This document shows positions 17,548-25,587 of a stretch of DNA of 64,000 nt, one piece after another. A program made the translations under genes and the position numbers. The DNA comes from Rhodococcus opacus (GTDB lineage: Bacteria; Actinomycetota; Actinomycetes; Mycobacteriales; Mycobacteriaceae): contig NZ_JAAXPA010000004.1 in assembly GCF_012396235.1 (NCBI RefSeq), positions 62,001 to 126,000 of the forward strand. The letters are read 5' to 3'. The first letter of the stretch is position 1. The number at the start of each line of letters is the position of its first letter. A model generated the notes under the pieces. It ran no database searches and was not told the origin of the DNA. It was given only the letters and a program-made list of their open reading frames with translations.

Positions 17548-17631
17548 TGTCGGTGTCCCGTGGCACAGTGCGCCGTTTGTCGGTGTCCCATGGCACAGTG
17601 CGCCGTTTTGTCGGTGTCCCATGGCACAGTG
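17548..17631. repeat. tandem 30-bp repeat, two full copies plus one partial
   Basis: Unit 1 (17548-17577) and unit 2 (17578-17607) are identical except for one base (CCCGTGG against CCCATGG). A partial third copy runs 17609-17630 after a one-base insertion. Each contains the near-palindrome TGTCCCATGGCACA, whose arms mismatch at a single symmetric pair. The array fills the gap between the DUF72 gene and the next small gene. It could be a multi-copy protein-binding site, a translational pause region or a dispersed Rhodococcus repeat. Confidence 0.9.
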
Positions 17632-17669
17632 AGCGTCGGTTCGATGAAGACGAGAAGAGGATCTACCGG

Positions 17670-18143
17670 ATGTGGCCCACTCATTGGCCTGCTGTCGCGC
17701 GTGACATCGCCGAAGCGCTCGACGCCGCCATCGTCGCGGGGCGCGCGTCGGACGCGTCGGCGCTGACCGAGGCCACGGAGGAACTGGCGGCCCTGCCTGC
17801 GGAGCAGGTCGGTGCGGTGCTGGCGGGGGTGGTCCGGGAACTCCTCGAGACGTTGCACCCGGACGGTCTGACGGGCGAGGACGTGCAGGACGTTCTCACC
17901 CGCTGCGCGCGGGCGGCGGCACTCTGGTTTCCGGTCGTCGATGTCGATTCGCTGGTGACCGTGCTGACCGGTGCACTCGGCGTGGCCGATGTCGAGGAGA
18001 ACCCGCGCAGACCGGAGCGTGCCGTGGAGGCCGCGATCCTGGTCATCGCCGATCTGCTGAGTGCGGCGGAGGTTCCCGCCGACGGTTACGTCCGCCGGGC
18101 TCTCGACGAGATCGCGCGCGCCGAAACCGTCGAGATGCCCTGA
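17670..18143 (+). CDS. hypothetical all-helical cytoplasmic protein
   Basis: 157 residues from an ATG at 17670, with GAGG upstream. An in-frame ORF extends upstream but would translate the tandem repeats, so I do not include that part. The protein starts MWPTHWPAVARDIAEALDAA and is predicted helical throughout. It has many Ala/Leu/Val heptads and no Cys or catalytic motif. I do not recognise the family. It converges on the ArsR gene, with only 5 bases between stops. Confidence 0.75.
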   Translation: MWPTHWPAVARDIAEALDAAIVAGRASDASALTEATEELAALPAEQVGAVLAGVVRELLETLHPDGLTGEDVQDVLTRCARAAALWFPVVDVDSLVTVLTGALGVADVEENPRRPERAVEAAILVIADLLSAAEVPADGYVRRALDEIARAETVEMP

Positions 18144-18148
18144 TTCGT

Positions 18149-18466
18149 TCAGAGTTCGGTGCGGATGTGATCGGCCAGCCGGGCGATCCGGTCCTCGTTG
18201 CGGCGGTAGTGGGTCCACTGGCCGATCCGATGGCTGGTGACCAGTCCGGCGCTCTGTAGCGCGGCCATGTACTGCGAGGCCGTCGACTGGGAGACCTCGG
18301 CCCTCGCCTGAATGTGCTTCAGGCACACGCCCACCTCGTCGGCGGGTTCGAGCTGCGGGGGAAAGCTGTCGGGGTCCTTCAGCCACTGCAGGATGCGCAC
18401 GCGGGTCGGGTTCGACAGCGCTTTGAAGACCAGGGCCAGGTCGGTCGCGTCCGGAAGCTCACTCAC
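18149..18466 (-). CDS. ArsR-family winged-helix regulator
   Basis: 105 residues with the ArsR/SmtB fold: ALSNPTRVRILQWLKDP at the front and the recognition helix VSQSTASQYMAALQSAGLV, then the wing TSHRIGQWTHYRRNE. The ELCVC metal motif of ArsR is absent; the only cysteine lies in GVCLKHI, so it may sense a non-metal signal. It faces the PRISE-type reductase gene at 18557 across a gap holding two palindromes, and probably represses both genes. Confidence 0.92.
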   Translation of the reverse strand: MSELPDATDLALVFKALSNPTRVRILQWLKDPDSFPPQLEPADEVGVCLKHIQARAEVSQSTASQYMAALQSAGLVTSHRIGQWTHYRRNEDRIARLADHIRTEL

Positions 18467-18483
18467 AGACTTATCGTACCGCT

Positions 18484-18539
18484 ATATCGCGATTTTACGA
18501 TATGTGTGCTTGACTCGGTATATCGCAACTTCGCGATAT
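18484..18539. promoter_or_regulatory. two ArsR-type operators in the divergent promoter
   Basis: Two inverted repeats, 18484-18503 and 18520-18539, each have ATATCG and CGATAT arms. The second is a perfect ATATCGC-N6-GCGATAT; the first reads ATATCGC-N6-ACGATAT. Their centres are 36 bases apart. The AT-rich sites stand out in high-GC DNA and lie between the start codons of the ArsR gene (18466) and the reductase gene (18557). Confidence 0.8.
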
Positions 18540-18556
18540 GTCGATAGGGGTGAGTG

Positions 18557-19612
18557 ATGGCGAAACGCAGAGTGGCAGTGGTCGTCGGTGCGCGCGGGGT
18601 GATCGGCGGCAATCTGATCGACCACCTCGAGGCGACCGGGGAGTGGGAGATCATCGGGCTGTCGCGACGGGGCGGACCCGACACCGGCAGGGTGCGGCAC
18701 ATCGCGGTCGATCTGCTCGACGAGCGCGACGCCGCCGACAAGCTGGGTGAACTGCGCGACGTGACCCACATCTTCTACGCCGCCTACCAGGACCGTCCGT
18801 CGTGGGCGGAGCTCGTCGCGCCCAACGTCGCGATGCTCGTCAACACGGTGAACGCGCTCGAACCCATGGCTGCCGGGCTCGAGCACATCAGCCTGATGCA
18901 GGGCTACAAGGTCTACGGCGCCCACCTCGGACCGTTCAAGACGCCGGCGCGCGAGAGCGACCCGCCGCACATGCCGCCCGAGTTCAACGTGGACCAGCAA
19001 CAGTTCCTCGAAGACCGTCAGCGCGGCAAGCGCTGGACGTGGTCCGCGATCCGCCCCTCGGTCGTGTGCGGATTCGCTCTCGGCAATCCGATGAATCTCG
19101 CACTGGTGATTGCCGTCTACGCCACGATGTCGAAGGAACTCGGAGTGCCGCTGCGGTTTCCGGGTAAGCCGGGCACGTACACGAGTCTGATCGAGATGAC
19201 CGACGCCGGACTGCTGGCGGAGGCGACCGTCTGGGCCGCGACCACCCCCGAGTGCGCGAATCAGGCGTTCAACATCAACAACGGGGATCTGTTCCGCTGG
19301 GACGAGATGCTGCCGAAGATCGCGAATTTCTTCGAGCTGGATGTCGCACCACCGCTGCCGATGTCGATGGAGGTCGTCATGGCCGACAAGGAGCCGGTGT
19401 GGAACGATCTCGTCGCGAAACACGGACTGGAGCCCACGCCGTACTCGGACGTCTCGTCGTGGGCATTCGGCGATTTCGTCTTCGGCTGGGACTACGACGT
19501 CATCGCCGACGGTTCCAAGGCGCGCCGGCTGGGTTTCCACCGTCACGTCGAGACCGAGCGGATGTTCCTCGACATCTTCCGCGACCTTCGAGCCCGGAAG
19601 ATCATCCCCTGA
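18557..19612 (+). CDS. PRISE-type SDR reductase
   Basis: 351 residues of the extended short-chain dehydrogenase superfamily. The cofactor loop is VVVGARGVIGGNLIDHL near the N-terminus. NTVNALEP, LMQGYKVYGAHLGPFKTPAR and NVDQQQFLEDR, together with WSAIRPSVVCGFALGNPMN, match PRISE enzymes (progesterone 5-beta-reductase/iridoid-synthase-like). These reduce activated C=C bonds of enones with NADPH. The ATG at 18557 has AGGGG upstream; the adjacent GTG at 18554 is less well spaced. ArsR control of such a gene suggests a response to an electrophile or xenobiotic, which is inference. Confidence 0.9.
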   Translation: MAKRRVAVVVGARGVIGGNLIDHLEATGEWEIIGLSRRGGPDTGRVRHIAVDLLDERDAADKLGELRDVTHIFYAAYQDRPSWAELVAPNVAMLVNTVNALEPMAAGLEHISLMQGYKVYGAHLGPFKTPARESDPPHMPPEFNVDQQQFLEDRQRGKRWTWSAIRPSVVCGFALGNPMNLALVIAVYATMSKELGVPLRFPGKPGTYTSLIEMTDAGLLAEATVWAATTPECANQAFNINNGDLFRWDEMLPKIANFFELDVAPPLPMSMEVVMADKEPVWNDLVAKHGLEPTPYSDVSSWAFGDFVFGWDYDVIADGSKARRLGFHRHVETERMFLDIFRDLRARKIIP

Positions 19613-19623
19613 GGGGGAGGGGA

Positions 19624-20139
19624 CTACTGGCGAATCCCGGATTCGACGTTGGCGGCGATCCGCCGGAGCAGTCCGGCCAGGACGGCGCATTCGTCCTCGT
19701 CGAGTCCGGCGAGGAATTGCCGGTCCCGTTCGACACGCTGCGGGAACTCGGTGTCGACGAGTTTCCGCCCGGACTCGGTCAGATGGAGCAATACGACGCG
19801 CCCGTCGCGTTCGAAGGGTAGCCGTTCCACGAGTCCCAGCCGGGCCAGGCGGTCGACGTGTTTGGTGGTGGATGCGCCGCTGAGCATCGTCACGGCGGTG
19901 ACCTCGCTGGCTCGCAGTGGCCGATCGCTGCGGGCGAGTACACACAGGACGTCGAACTCGGCGCGCGAGACCCCGCTCGCGTCCAGGGCGCGGTCGAGTT
20001 GCTGCAGGGCCTGGGATCCGATCCGGGTGATGCGACCCATTACTTCGATCGGTGACGTGTCCACTTCGGGATGGGTCTCGGCCCATTCGCGTCGAACGCG
20101 ATCGGTGAAGTCCTCATCCGGACGTGGGGCAGTGCTCAT
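19624..20139 (-). CDS. MarR-family regulator
   Basis: About 171 residues from the ATG at 20139; an ATG at 20148 and a GTG at 20166 are alternatives. The winged helix is visible: GVSRAEFDVLCVLARSDRPL, then recognition helix TAVTMLSGASTTKHVDRLAR and wing VERLPFERDGRVVLLHLTESG. It is divergent from the FUSC transporter gene at 20215 and likely represses it, as is common for MarR-efflux pairs. It converges on the PRISE reductase gene. Confidence 0.92.
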   Translation of the reverse strand: MSTAPRPDEDFTDRVRREWAETHPEVDTSPIEVMGRITRIGSQALQQLDRALDASGVSRAEFDVLCVLARSDRPLRASEVTAVTMLSGASTTKHVDRLARLGLVERLPFERDGRVVLLHLTESGRKLVDTEFPQRVERDRQFLAGLDEDECAVLAGLLRRIAANVESGIRQ

Positions 20140-20182
20140 GAAATCCATCGTAGCGACCAACTTCACATTAATTCAGAACTAT

Positions 20183-20199
20183 TTTACTAGTGAAGTATA
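20183..20199. promoter_or_regulatory. candidate MarR operator
   Basis: The AT-rich TACTAGTGAAGTA (20185-20197) has TACT/AGTA arms and sits in the divergent gap between the MarR and transporter genes. A wider pair, ACTTCAC (20160-20166) and GTGAAGT (20190-20196), overlaps it. Placement fits an operator, but the match is only visual. Confidence 0.4.
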
Positions 20200-20214
20200 C
20201 GGTACGCTGAGGTC

Positions 20215-21627
20215 ATGCAGGCTTCCCCTCGATACGCACCCGACCTCAGCCGGCTCCATCACTCCCGTGGGGCTTTGGCCTATTCGGTGGCGCCGTCGAC
20301 GTGGCGTCGTGCGTTCGAGGTCCGGAACGCCGATGCCACCATCGCTCCTGCACTGCGGGTGGGTGCGGCGACGGCACTGGTACTGGTCATCGGTGGCCTG
20401 CTCGGGCACGGCAACCTCGCGGGTTTCGCGGCACTCGGTGCGCTGACCGCCGCGTTCGGCCGATACGAGCCGTACCCGCGGCTCGCCCGCAAGGCGGGTC
20501 TCGTCGGTGTCGCGCTCATCGCCTTCGTCGCCGGGGGAGCGCTCCTCGGTGCAGCGGGGCTGTCACTCTGGCTGCAGATAGCGGTCATGTCCGTGGCGTC
20601 GGGGGTCGCCGCGTGGCTGCTGGCGGCGTTCCGCATCGCCGGTCCCGGGCCGGTCATCCTGGTCTTCGCGGCCACCGCGGCGGTCGGGCACGCGACCCGG
20701 CTCTCCGATCTCGGACCGGCCGTCGTGGCCGTGGCGATCGGTGTCGTCGTGGGCTGGCTCGCCGCCATGACGCCCTGCCTGTTCGTTCCCCTCGGTCCCG
20801 CCCGGCTGGCGGTGGCGCGGGCACTCGCCGCGACCGCGGAACTGGAGCATGCACACGACGTCTCCGCGATCGCGGCCGCACGCAAGGCCATCGACAACGC
20901 GCGTGACGTGATCGCACACAGCGGGCGGGGCCGGGACGGGCACTCCCACCAATTGTTCGCGCTTCTCGCCGAAGCGGACACGGTCGTCGATCGGTGGGCG
21001 CACGAACGTGACCGCGACACCCTGCGCGCGCTCGTCGATCACGAGTCCGAACTGCGTAAGGTGAAGCGCCGCAGCGACCTTTCGGCGTTCGGAGCCGAGA
21101 TCGCGGTACTCCCGAAGCCAGGCGGCTTCTTCGCGGACGGTCTCCAGGCGTTGCGGTCGCGAGAAGGGATCGTCAACGCGGCCCGTATCGCCGCTGCGGC
21201 CGCGCTGGCCGGATGGATCTGTGTGGCACTGGGATTGGAGCACCCGCTGTGGGCGTCGATGGGTGCGATGGCCGCGATGCAGGGTTTCAATTTCAGTCAG
21301 ACCGTGCAGCGGGGAATTCAACGCCTCGTCGGAAACGTGGCAGGCGCCGTCCTCGCCGCCGGGCTGATCGCCGCAGCGATGGGGTACTGGCAATCCGTCG
21401 TGGTCATCGTGGTGCTGCAGACCGTGACCGAACTGGTGGTCATCAAGAACTACGCGTTCGCGTCCGTCGCCATCACACCCATGGCTCTGCTGCTCACGGG
21501 CCTCGGCTCGGCGGTCGCCCCGGACATCGCGGTGAGCCGCATCGTCGACACGCTCATCGGTGTGGTGGTCGGGGTGATCGTCTCGGCTGTCGCGATCAGC
21601 CGGACCGACCACCACCACGTGAACTGA
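20215..21627 (+). CDS. FUSC-family membrane transporter (aromatic acid exporter-like)
   Basis: 470 residues with two clusters of membrane helices (about 45-180 and 320-460) separated by a soluble helical region, the layout of the FUSC/YccS/ArAE family (PF13515). Residues around WASMGAMAAMQGFNFSQTVQRGIQRLVG match the C-terminal repeat of this family. These proteins are linked to export of aromatic acids and similar toxic compounds across the inner membrane. The ATG at 20215 has GAGG upstream. Confidence 0.9.
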   Translation: MQASPRYAPDLSRLHHSRGALAYSVAPSTWRRAFEVRNADATIAPALRVGAATALVLVIGGLLGHGNLAGFAALGALTAAFGRYEPYPRLARKAGLVGVALIAFVAGGALLGAAGLSLWLQIAVMSVASGVAAWLLAAFRIAGPGPVILVFAATAAVGHATRLSDLGPAVVAVAIGVVVGWLAAMTPCLFVPLGPARLAVARALAATAELEHAHDVSAIAAARKAIDNARDVIAHSGRGRDGHSHQLFALLAEADTVVDRWAHERDRDTLRALVDHESELRKVKRRSDLSAFGAEIAVLPKPGGFFADGLQALRSREGIVNAARIAAAAALAGWICVALGLEHPLWASMGAMAAMQGFNFSQTVQRGIQRLVGNVAGAVLAAGLIAAAMGYWQSVVVIVVLQTVTELVVIKNYAFASVAITPMALLLTGLGSAVAPDIAVSRIVDTLIGVVVGVIVSAVAISRTDHHHVN

Positions 21628-21633
21628 GTCGGC

Positions 21634-22032
21634 TCAGATCCCCGTCGCGGAGACGTAACCGGCGAATCCGATGGCGCACGCGCCCGCGCAGAGGATCAGG
21701 GTTCCGCACGCCACCGGCCACGCGATCGTGCGCCGCGCGATGCGTGCGATCGTGACCAGGCCGCCGATCACGGTCGCGAGTGCGGCGACCGCGAGCGCCA
21801 CGCACACCGCGATCCACGCGTTCTCGGCGCTGCACGTCTCGGGCGGGCAGTAGTCCAGGAACAGCAGCCAGAACAGCCCCGCGACCGCGGAGATGCTGGC
21901 GACGGCGACCGCGACGACGAGTGCGGCCGCCGACACGGCCACGTCCCAGCCGTTCAGCGGCGGCTGATCGTCACCCGCACGCGGGTGATTCCATGGATGT
22001 TCTCGAGGCCCCCCTGGCTGCATATGCGTCAC
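21634..22032 (-). CDS. small membrane protein, family unknown
   Basis: About 132 residues with three membrane helices (VSAAALVVAVAVASISAVAG, AWIAVCVALAVAALATVIGG, IAWPVACGTLILCAGACAIG). Between helices 1 and 2 lies an extracytoplasmic CPPETC segment that could form a disulfide. A GTG at 22032, three bases beyond the TetR stop, suits coupled translation; the ATG at 22023 is possible. I do not recognise it. Confidence 0.75.
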   Translation of the reverse strand: MTHMQPGGPREHPWNHPRAGDDQPPLNGWDVAVSAAALVVAVAVASISAVAGLFWLLFLDYCPPETCSAENAWIAVCVALAVAALATVIGGLVTIARIARRTIAWPVACGTLILCAGACAIGFAGYVSATGI

Positions 22033-22035
22033 AGT

Positions 22036-22623
22036 TTACTTCGGGAGGATCGGCGGCGGCAGCGGAGCCCCGTCCGGGCGCAACCCGGCGAGGAACACCG
22101 TGATCAGCCGCGGAACGAGATTTGCTGTCGTGCCGTCGAACATCAGCACGTGGGGCCGGGTGAGCATGGCGATCCCCATGATGATCTCGAGCGGCACGAC
22201 GTCCTCGCGGACCAGCCCGACGTCCTGGAGCCGGCGAATGAAGTCGGTGACCGTCGACTTCGTGCGCTCCCTCGACTCGCGGACGTCGGATGGTAGCTCG
22301 TCGAGGCTGTTGACCAGCGCGGGAACCAGTGCTCCCATGCGCAGTTCGACCACTGCGTCGACGAACCGTCGCCACGCCCCCTCCGGGTCGTCCGTGCATT
22401 CGGCCAGTCCTCGGACGGCGAGTTCGCGGACTTCGGCGAGCGTCGTCCGGGCAACGGCGTGGGCGAGTTCGTCCCGGCTCGGGAAGTTCCGGTAGAGAGT
22501 GGCGATTCCGACGCCGGCCTTCGCGGCGATGGCGTCGAGGGGTGCGTCGTGCCCGCGATCGGCGAACACCGCGCGGGCAGCCTTGATCAGCGTGTTGCGT
22601 CGTTCCAGCGCGTCTGCCCGCAC
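22036..22623 (-). CDS. TetR-family regulator
   Basis: 195 residues from a GTG with GAGGTGG upstream. The HTH is ADRGHDAPLDAIAAKAGVGI followed by ATLYRNFPSRDELAHAV, the standard TetR N-terminal domain. The C-terminal ligand domain is of ordinary length. It is divergent from the membrane protein gene at 22720, with two operator-like palindromes between, so it probably represses that gene and itself. Confidence 0.93.
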   Translation of the reverse strand: MRADALERRNTLIKAARAVFADRGHDAPLDAIAAKAGVGIATLYRNFPSRDELAHAVARTTLAEVRELAVRGLAECTDDPEGAWRRFVDAVVELRMGALVPALVNSLDELPSDVRESRERTKSTVTDFIRRLQDVGLVREDVVPLEIIMGIAMLTRPHVLMFDGTTANLVPRLITVFLAGLRPDGAPLPPPILPK

Positions 22624-22658
22624 GATTCCACCTCTTCCGTTGACAACCCAGCATAACC

Positions 22659-22697
22659 GGAGGAATATTCTCCACAAGTAACGGAGAAATTTCCTCC
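22659..22697. promoter_or_regulatory. pair of TetR-type operators
   Basis: GGAGGAATATTCTCC (22659-22673) and GGAGAAATTTCCTCC (22683-22697) are 15-bp near-palindromes of the same pattern, with centres 24 bases apart. They lie between the TetR and divergent membrane-protein start codons. The second lies about 22 bases before the membrane-protein ATG. Confidence 0.8.
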
Positions 22698-22719
22698 ACT
22701 TAGTTTGAAGGGGAGTCCG

Positions 22720-23754
22720 ATGAGCACTTCGGATACCGGGACACTCGCGCCGCGCACGGAGCCGACCGGGCGGTCGGCGCACGGCCCGTCCGATCCTGCG
22801 AAACTGGCCGCTGTCGTGCTGGGACTCACCGCGGTGATCGCGCTGATGCTGCTGGCGTTCGCGTTGCCCGCCGTCAACAGCGGCCCGCACGACCTCCGGC
22901 TGGGCGTCGCCGGACCCGACGCGGCCGTCACCCGGATCGACTCCGCGCTCGCCGCGGGGCACCCCGGCGCGTTCGTCACCGAGCGCTTTCCCGACGCCGG
23001 TGCGGTCCGGACGGCGATCGAACACCGGGAGGTGGTCGGCGGAATCGTCGCGACACCGGACGGCATGAAGGTCCTGTCCGCGGGCGCCGGCGGGGCACCC
23101 ATCGCGCAGACGATGAACGGTATCGCGGCGGGCATGAGCAAGACTGCGGGACACACCGTTCCGGTCGAGGACGTCGTTCCGCTGACGGCCGACGACCCCG
23201 CCGGCGTCGGTCTCGGCGCCTTGGCGCTTCCCCTGGTCTTCGGCGGCATGATCCCCGCGCTCGCGCTCGTGCGGCTGTTTCCGCGCAGTGTCGGTCGGCG
23301 GGTGGCCGGGGCGGTGCTGTTCGCCGTGAGCGCCGGGGTGGTGCTGACGGCAATCCTGCAGTTCGGTCTCGGAAGCGTCGACGGCAACTACTGGACGACC
23401 ACCGGCGCCGTCGTGCTCGGCATCGCCGCCATCTCGCTGACCGTTCTCGGGCTCGAATCGGTGTTGGGCACAGCGGGGTTCGCGCTCGGCGCGGTGACGA
23501 TGATCTTCTTCGCCAATCCGCTGTCCGGCCTGGCGACGTCCGCGGCGTGGCTGCCGTCGGGGTGGGGCGCATTCGGTCAGCTGCTGCCACCCGGAGCGGC
23601 GGGAACCATGGTGCGGTCGACGGCGTTCTTCGACGGACACGGAGCCGGTGCGGCAGTGCTCGTGCTGACCTGCTGGATTCTGTTCGGGCTCGGCCTGTGC
23701 CTGGTATCCGGACTGCGTGAGCGGCGCGCCGGGGAAGAACCGGCCGTCGCCTGA
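22720..23754 (+). CDS. ABC-2-like/YhgE-type membrane protein
   Basis: 344 residues from an ATG with AAGGGGAG upstream. There is one helix near the N-terminus (VVLGLTAVIALMLLAFALPA), a roughly 130-residue extracytoplasmic domain, then five or more helices. This is the ABC-2/Pip topology in which a large loop follows TM1. There is no ATPase gene beside it. The TetR neighbour suggests an efflux or stress role in the cell envelope; this is inference from layout and not from a diagnostic motif. Confidence 0.82.
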   Translation: MSTSDTGTLAPRTEPTGRSAHGPSDPAKLAAVVLGLTAVIALMLLAFALPAVNSGPHDLRLGVAGPDAAVTRIDSALAAGHPGAFVTERFPDAGAVRTAIEHREVVGGIVATPDGMKVLSAGAGGAPIAQTMNGIAAGMSKTAGHTVPVEDVVPLTADDPAGVGLGALALPLVFGGMIPALALVRLFPRSVGRRVAGAVLFAVSAGVVLTAILQFGLGSVDGNYWTTTGAVVLGIAAISLTVLGLESVLGTAGFALGAVTMIFFANPLSGLATSAAWLPSGWGAFGQLLPPGAAGTMVRSTAFFDGHGAGAAVLVLTCWILFGLGLCLVSGLRERRAGEEPAVA

Positions 23755-23774
23755 CGCTGTGGTTTGATGGCGGC

Positions 23775-24443
23775 ATGGGGGAACGACGGATCGTCCGCCG
23801 ACTGGTCGGCATCGGAGCGGGCCTCGGCGCGCTCGCGGTCCTCGTCGTCGCGGCGTCGACGGTGTGGATATCGCGCGAGGCCTCCGGCCACGTCTACGAC
23901 ATCGACGACGCACCCGAAGCACCGGTGGTCATCGTCCTCGGTGCGCAGGTGCGCGACGGCAAACCCCGGGAGTACCTGGCCGGACGCCTCGACGTCGCCG
24001 TCCGTCTCGTGCAGGACGGCCGTGCGCGGGCAGTCCTCGTCTCCGGCGACGGCGCAGGCAGATCCGGCGACGAGATCGCGGCGATGACGGAATACCTGGT
24101 GGAGAAGGGCATCGACCGCAGCAAGATCGTCGGCGATCGGTACGGGCTCGACACCTACGACACGTGCGCTCGCGCCGTCCAGACGTACGGCGTGACCAAG
24201 GCGCTGATCGTCACTCAGGGTTTCCACGTCCCCCGTGCGGTCGCGCTGTGCCGCGGTGCCGGGATCGACGTCGCCGGTGTCAACGCCGGATGCGAATGCC
24301 GCCCGATCACGATGGCCAGGAACACCGTGCGCGAATCACTGGCCCGGCCGAAGGCCGTCCTCGACCTGCTGTCCGGGCGCGATCCCGTGGTGGTCTCCGA
24401 GCCGGAGGACTCACTCGGGAAGGCGCTCGCCGCCGAGGACTGA
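23775..24443 (+). CDS. SanA/YdcF-like DUF218 membrane-anchored protein
   Basis: 222 residues. An N-terminal anchor (LVGIGAGLGALAVLVVAAST) precedes a DUF218 domain (PF02698): VVIVLGAQVRDGKP, LVSGDGAG, DEIAAMTEYLVEKGI, RYGLDTYDTCARA and VTQGFHVPRAVALCR. SanA, the closest characterised relative, affects envelope permeability to vancomycin in enteric bacteria. The active site probably faces outside the membrane. It follows the ABC-2-like gene by 20 bases and may share its transcript. Confidence 0.92.
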   Translation: MGERRIVRRLVGIGAGLGALAVLVVAASTVWISREASGHVYDIDDAPEAPVVIVLGAQVRDGKPREYLAGRLDVAVRLVQDGRARAVLVSGDGAGRSGDEIAAMTEYLVEKGIDRSKIVGDRYGLDTYDTCARAVQTYGVTKALIVTQGFHVPRAVALCRGAGIDVAGVNAGCECRPITMARNTVRESLARPKAVLDLLSGRDPVVVSEPEDSLGKALAAED

Positions 24444-24510
24444 TCCCGAACCGCCGCGGAGGGGAGGGTGCGTCGGTAGGCTTCTCCCGTCGACGATCGG
24501 GAGGCGGACG

Positions 24511-25587
24511 ATGGTTGGTGCACGACCGGATCCCGGTCCGCGTGAAATCCGGAAATGGCGTCGCTACCTCGCCGACGAACGCGCCGAGGCGGCCGTCTAC
24601 CGCGACCTCGCGAAACGTCGGACCGGCGAGGAACGCGAGATTCTGCTGGCGCTCGCCGACGCCGAGGGACGGCACGAGGCGCACTGGCGCGAGCTGCTCG
24701 GCGAACACGTCGGCAAGCCCGTACGCGGTGACGTCCGCACACGCATCCTCGGTGTGCTGGCCCGGCGGTTCGGATCGGTGTTCGTGCTGGCCCTCGCGCA
24801 GCGCGCGGAGACCCGGTCGCCGTACCCGACGGACGTCGACGCCACCGAGGCCATGGGCGCGGACGAGCGCATCCACGAAGAGGTGGTGCGGGCGCTCGCG
24901 GCGCGCGGGCGAAATCGTCTGTCCGGCACCTTTCGTGCCGCCGTGTTCGGTGCCAACGACGGCCTGGTCAGCAATCTCGCCCTCGTCCTCGGCATCAGCG
25001 GTAGCGGCGTCGACAATCACATCGTCCTGCTGACCGGGCTCGCAGGTCTGCTCGCGGGCGCGTTGTCGATGGGCGCGGGCGAGTACGTGTCCGTGCGGTC
25101 GCAGCGTGAACTGCTCGAGGCGTCGGCGCCGGGGCAGGGCGCCCGTGAGGCGGTGCCGCTCCTCGACGTCGACGCGAACGAACTCGCACTCGTGTACCGC
25201 GCGCGGGGCATGCCCGCGCAGGACGCCGAGAAACGCGCGGCCGACGTGCTGCGGAGAGCCGTTCAGCCCGAGCCCGTCTCGGGTACGGAAACCGCCGACG
25301 AGCACGAGGCCATCGGCACCGGGCTCGGTGCGGCTGCCGCGAGTTTCTGCTTCTTCGCGTCCGGTGCGGTGATCCCCGTGCTGCCGTACCTCTTCGGCAT
25401 GGAAGGCACCGCCGCGCTCGTGGTCGCTGCTGCGCTGGTCGGCGTCGCGTTGCTCGGGACCGGTCTGGTGGTGGGGTTGCTGTCGGGTGGACCCCCGGTC
25501 AAGCGCGCGTTACGCCAGCTGGCAATCGGGTACGGCGCAGCCGCCGCCACCTACCTGCTGGGCATGCTGTTCGGGACAGGCGCCTGA
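24511..25587 (+). CDS. ferritin-like/VIT1 fusion, probable iron exporter (MbfA type)
   Basis: 358 residues. Residues 10-150 are a ferritin/rubrerythrin-like four-helix domain with iron ligands in YLADERAEAAVYRDL, DAEGRHEAHW (ExxH) and ADERIHEEVV (ExxH). Residues 150-358 are a VIT1/CCC1 membrane domain with FRAAVFGANDGLVSNLALVL and SMGAGEYVSVRSQREL. This fusion matches MbfA-like proteins, which export iron under iron or peroxide stress. The ATG at 24511 has GGGAGG upstream. The last 78 bases overlap the convergent Rv3651-like gene. Confidence 0.93.
   Translation: MVGARPDPGPREIRKWRRYLADERAEAAVYRDLAKRRTGEEREILLALADAEGRHEAHWRELLGEHVGKPVRGDVRTRILGVLARRFGSVFVLALAQRAETRSPYPTDVDATEAMGADERIHEEVVRALAARGRNRLSGTFRAAVFGANDGLVSNLALVLGISGSGVDNHIVLLTGLAGLLAGALSMGAGEYVSVRSQRELLEASAPGQGAREAVPLLDVDANELALVYRARGMPAQDAEKRAADVLRRAVQPEPVSGTETADEHEAIGTGLGAAAASFCFFASGAVIPVLPYLFGMEGTAALVVAAALVGVALLGTGLVVGLLSGGPPVKRALRQLAIGYGAAAATYLLGMLFGTGA

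Noticed and set aside
17548-17631. CRISPR array
   Set aside because: The repeats are directly adjacent with no spacers, and no cas gene is present.
17553-17669. N-terminal extension of the 157-residue hypothetical protein through the repeats
   Set aside because: It would translate repeat units as SHGTVRRF-like blocks. A better ATG with GAGG lies at 17670.
16647-18386. A 579-codon minus-strand ORF over the DUF72 gene
   Set aside because: It runs through the tandem repeats and two opposite-strand genes and has shadow composition.
22624-23922. Upstream part of a 628-codon ORF in frame with the TetR gene
   Set aside because: It is antisense to the ABC-2-like gene and crosses the operator region; the TetR HTH starts at the GTG at 22623.
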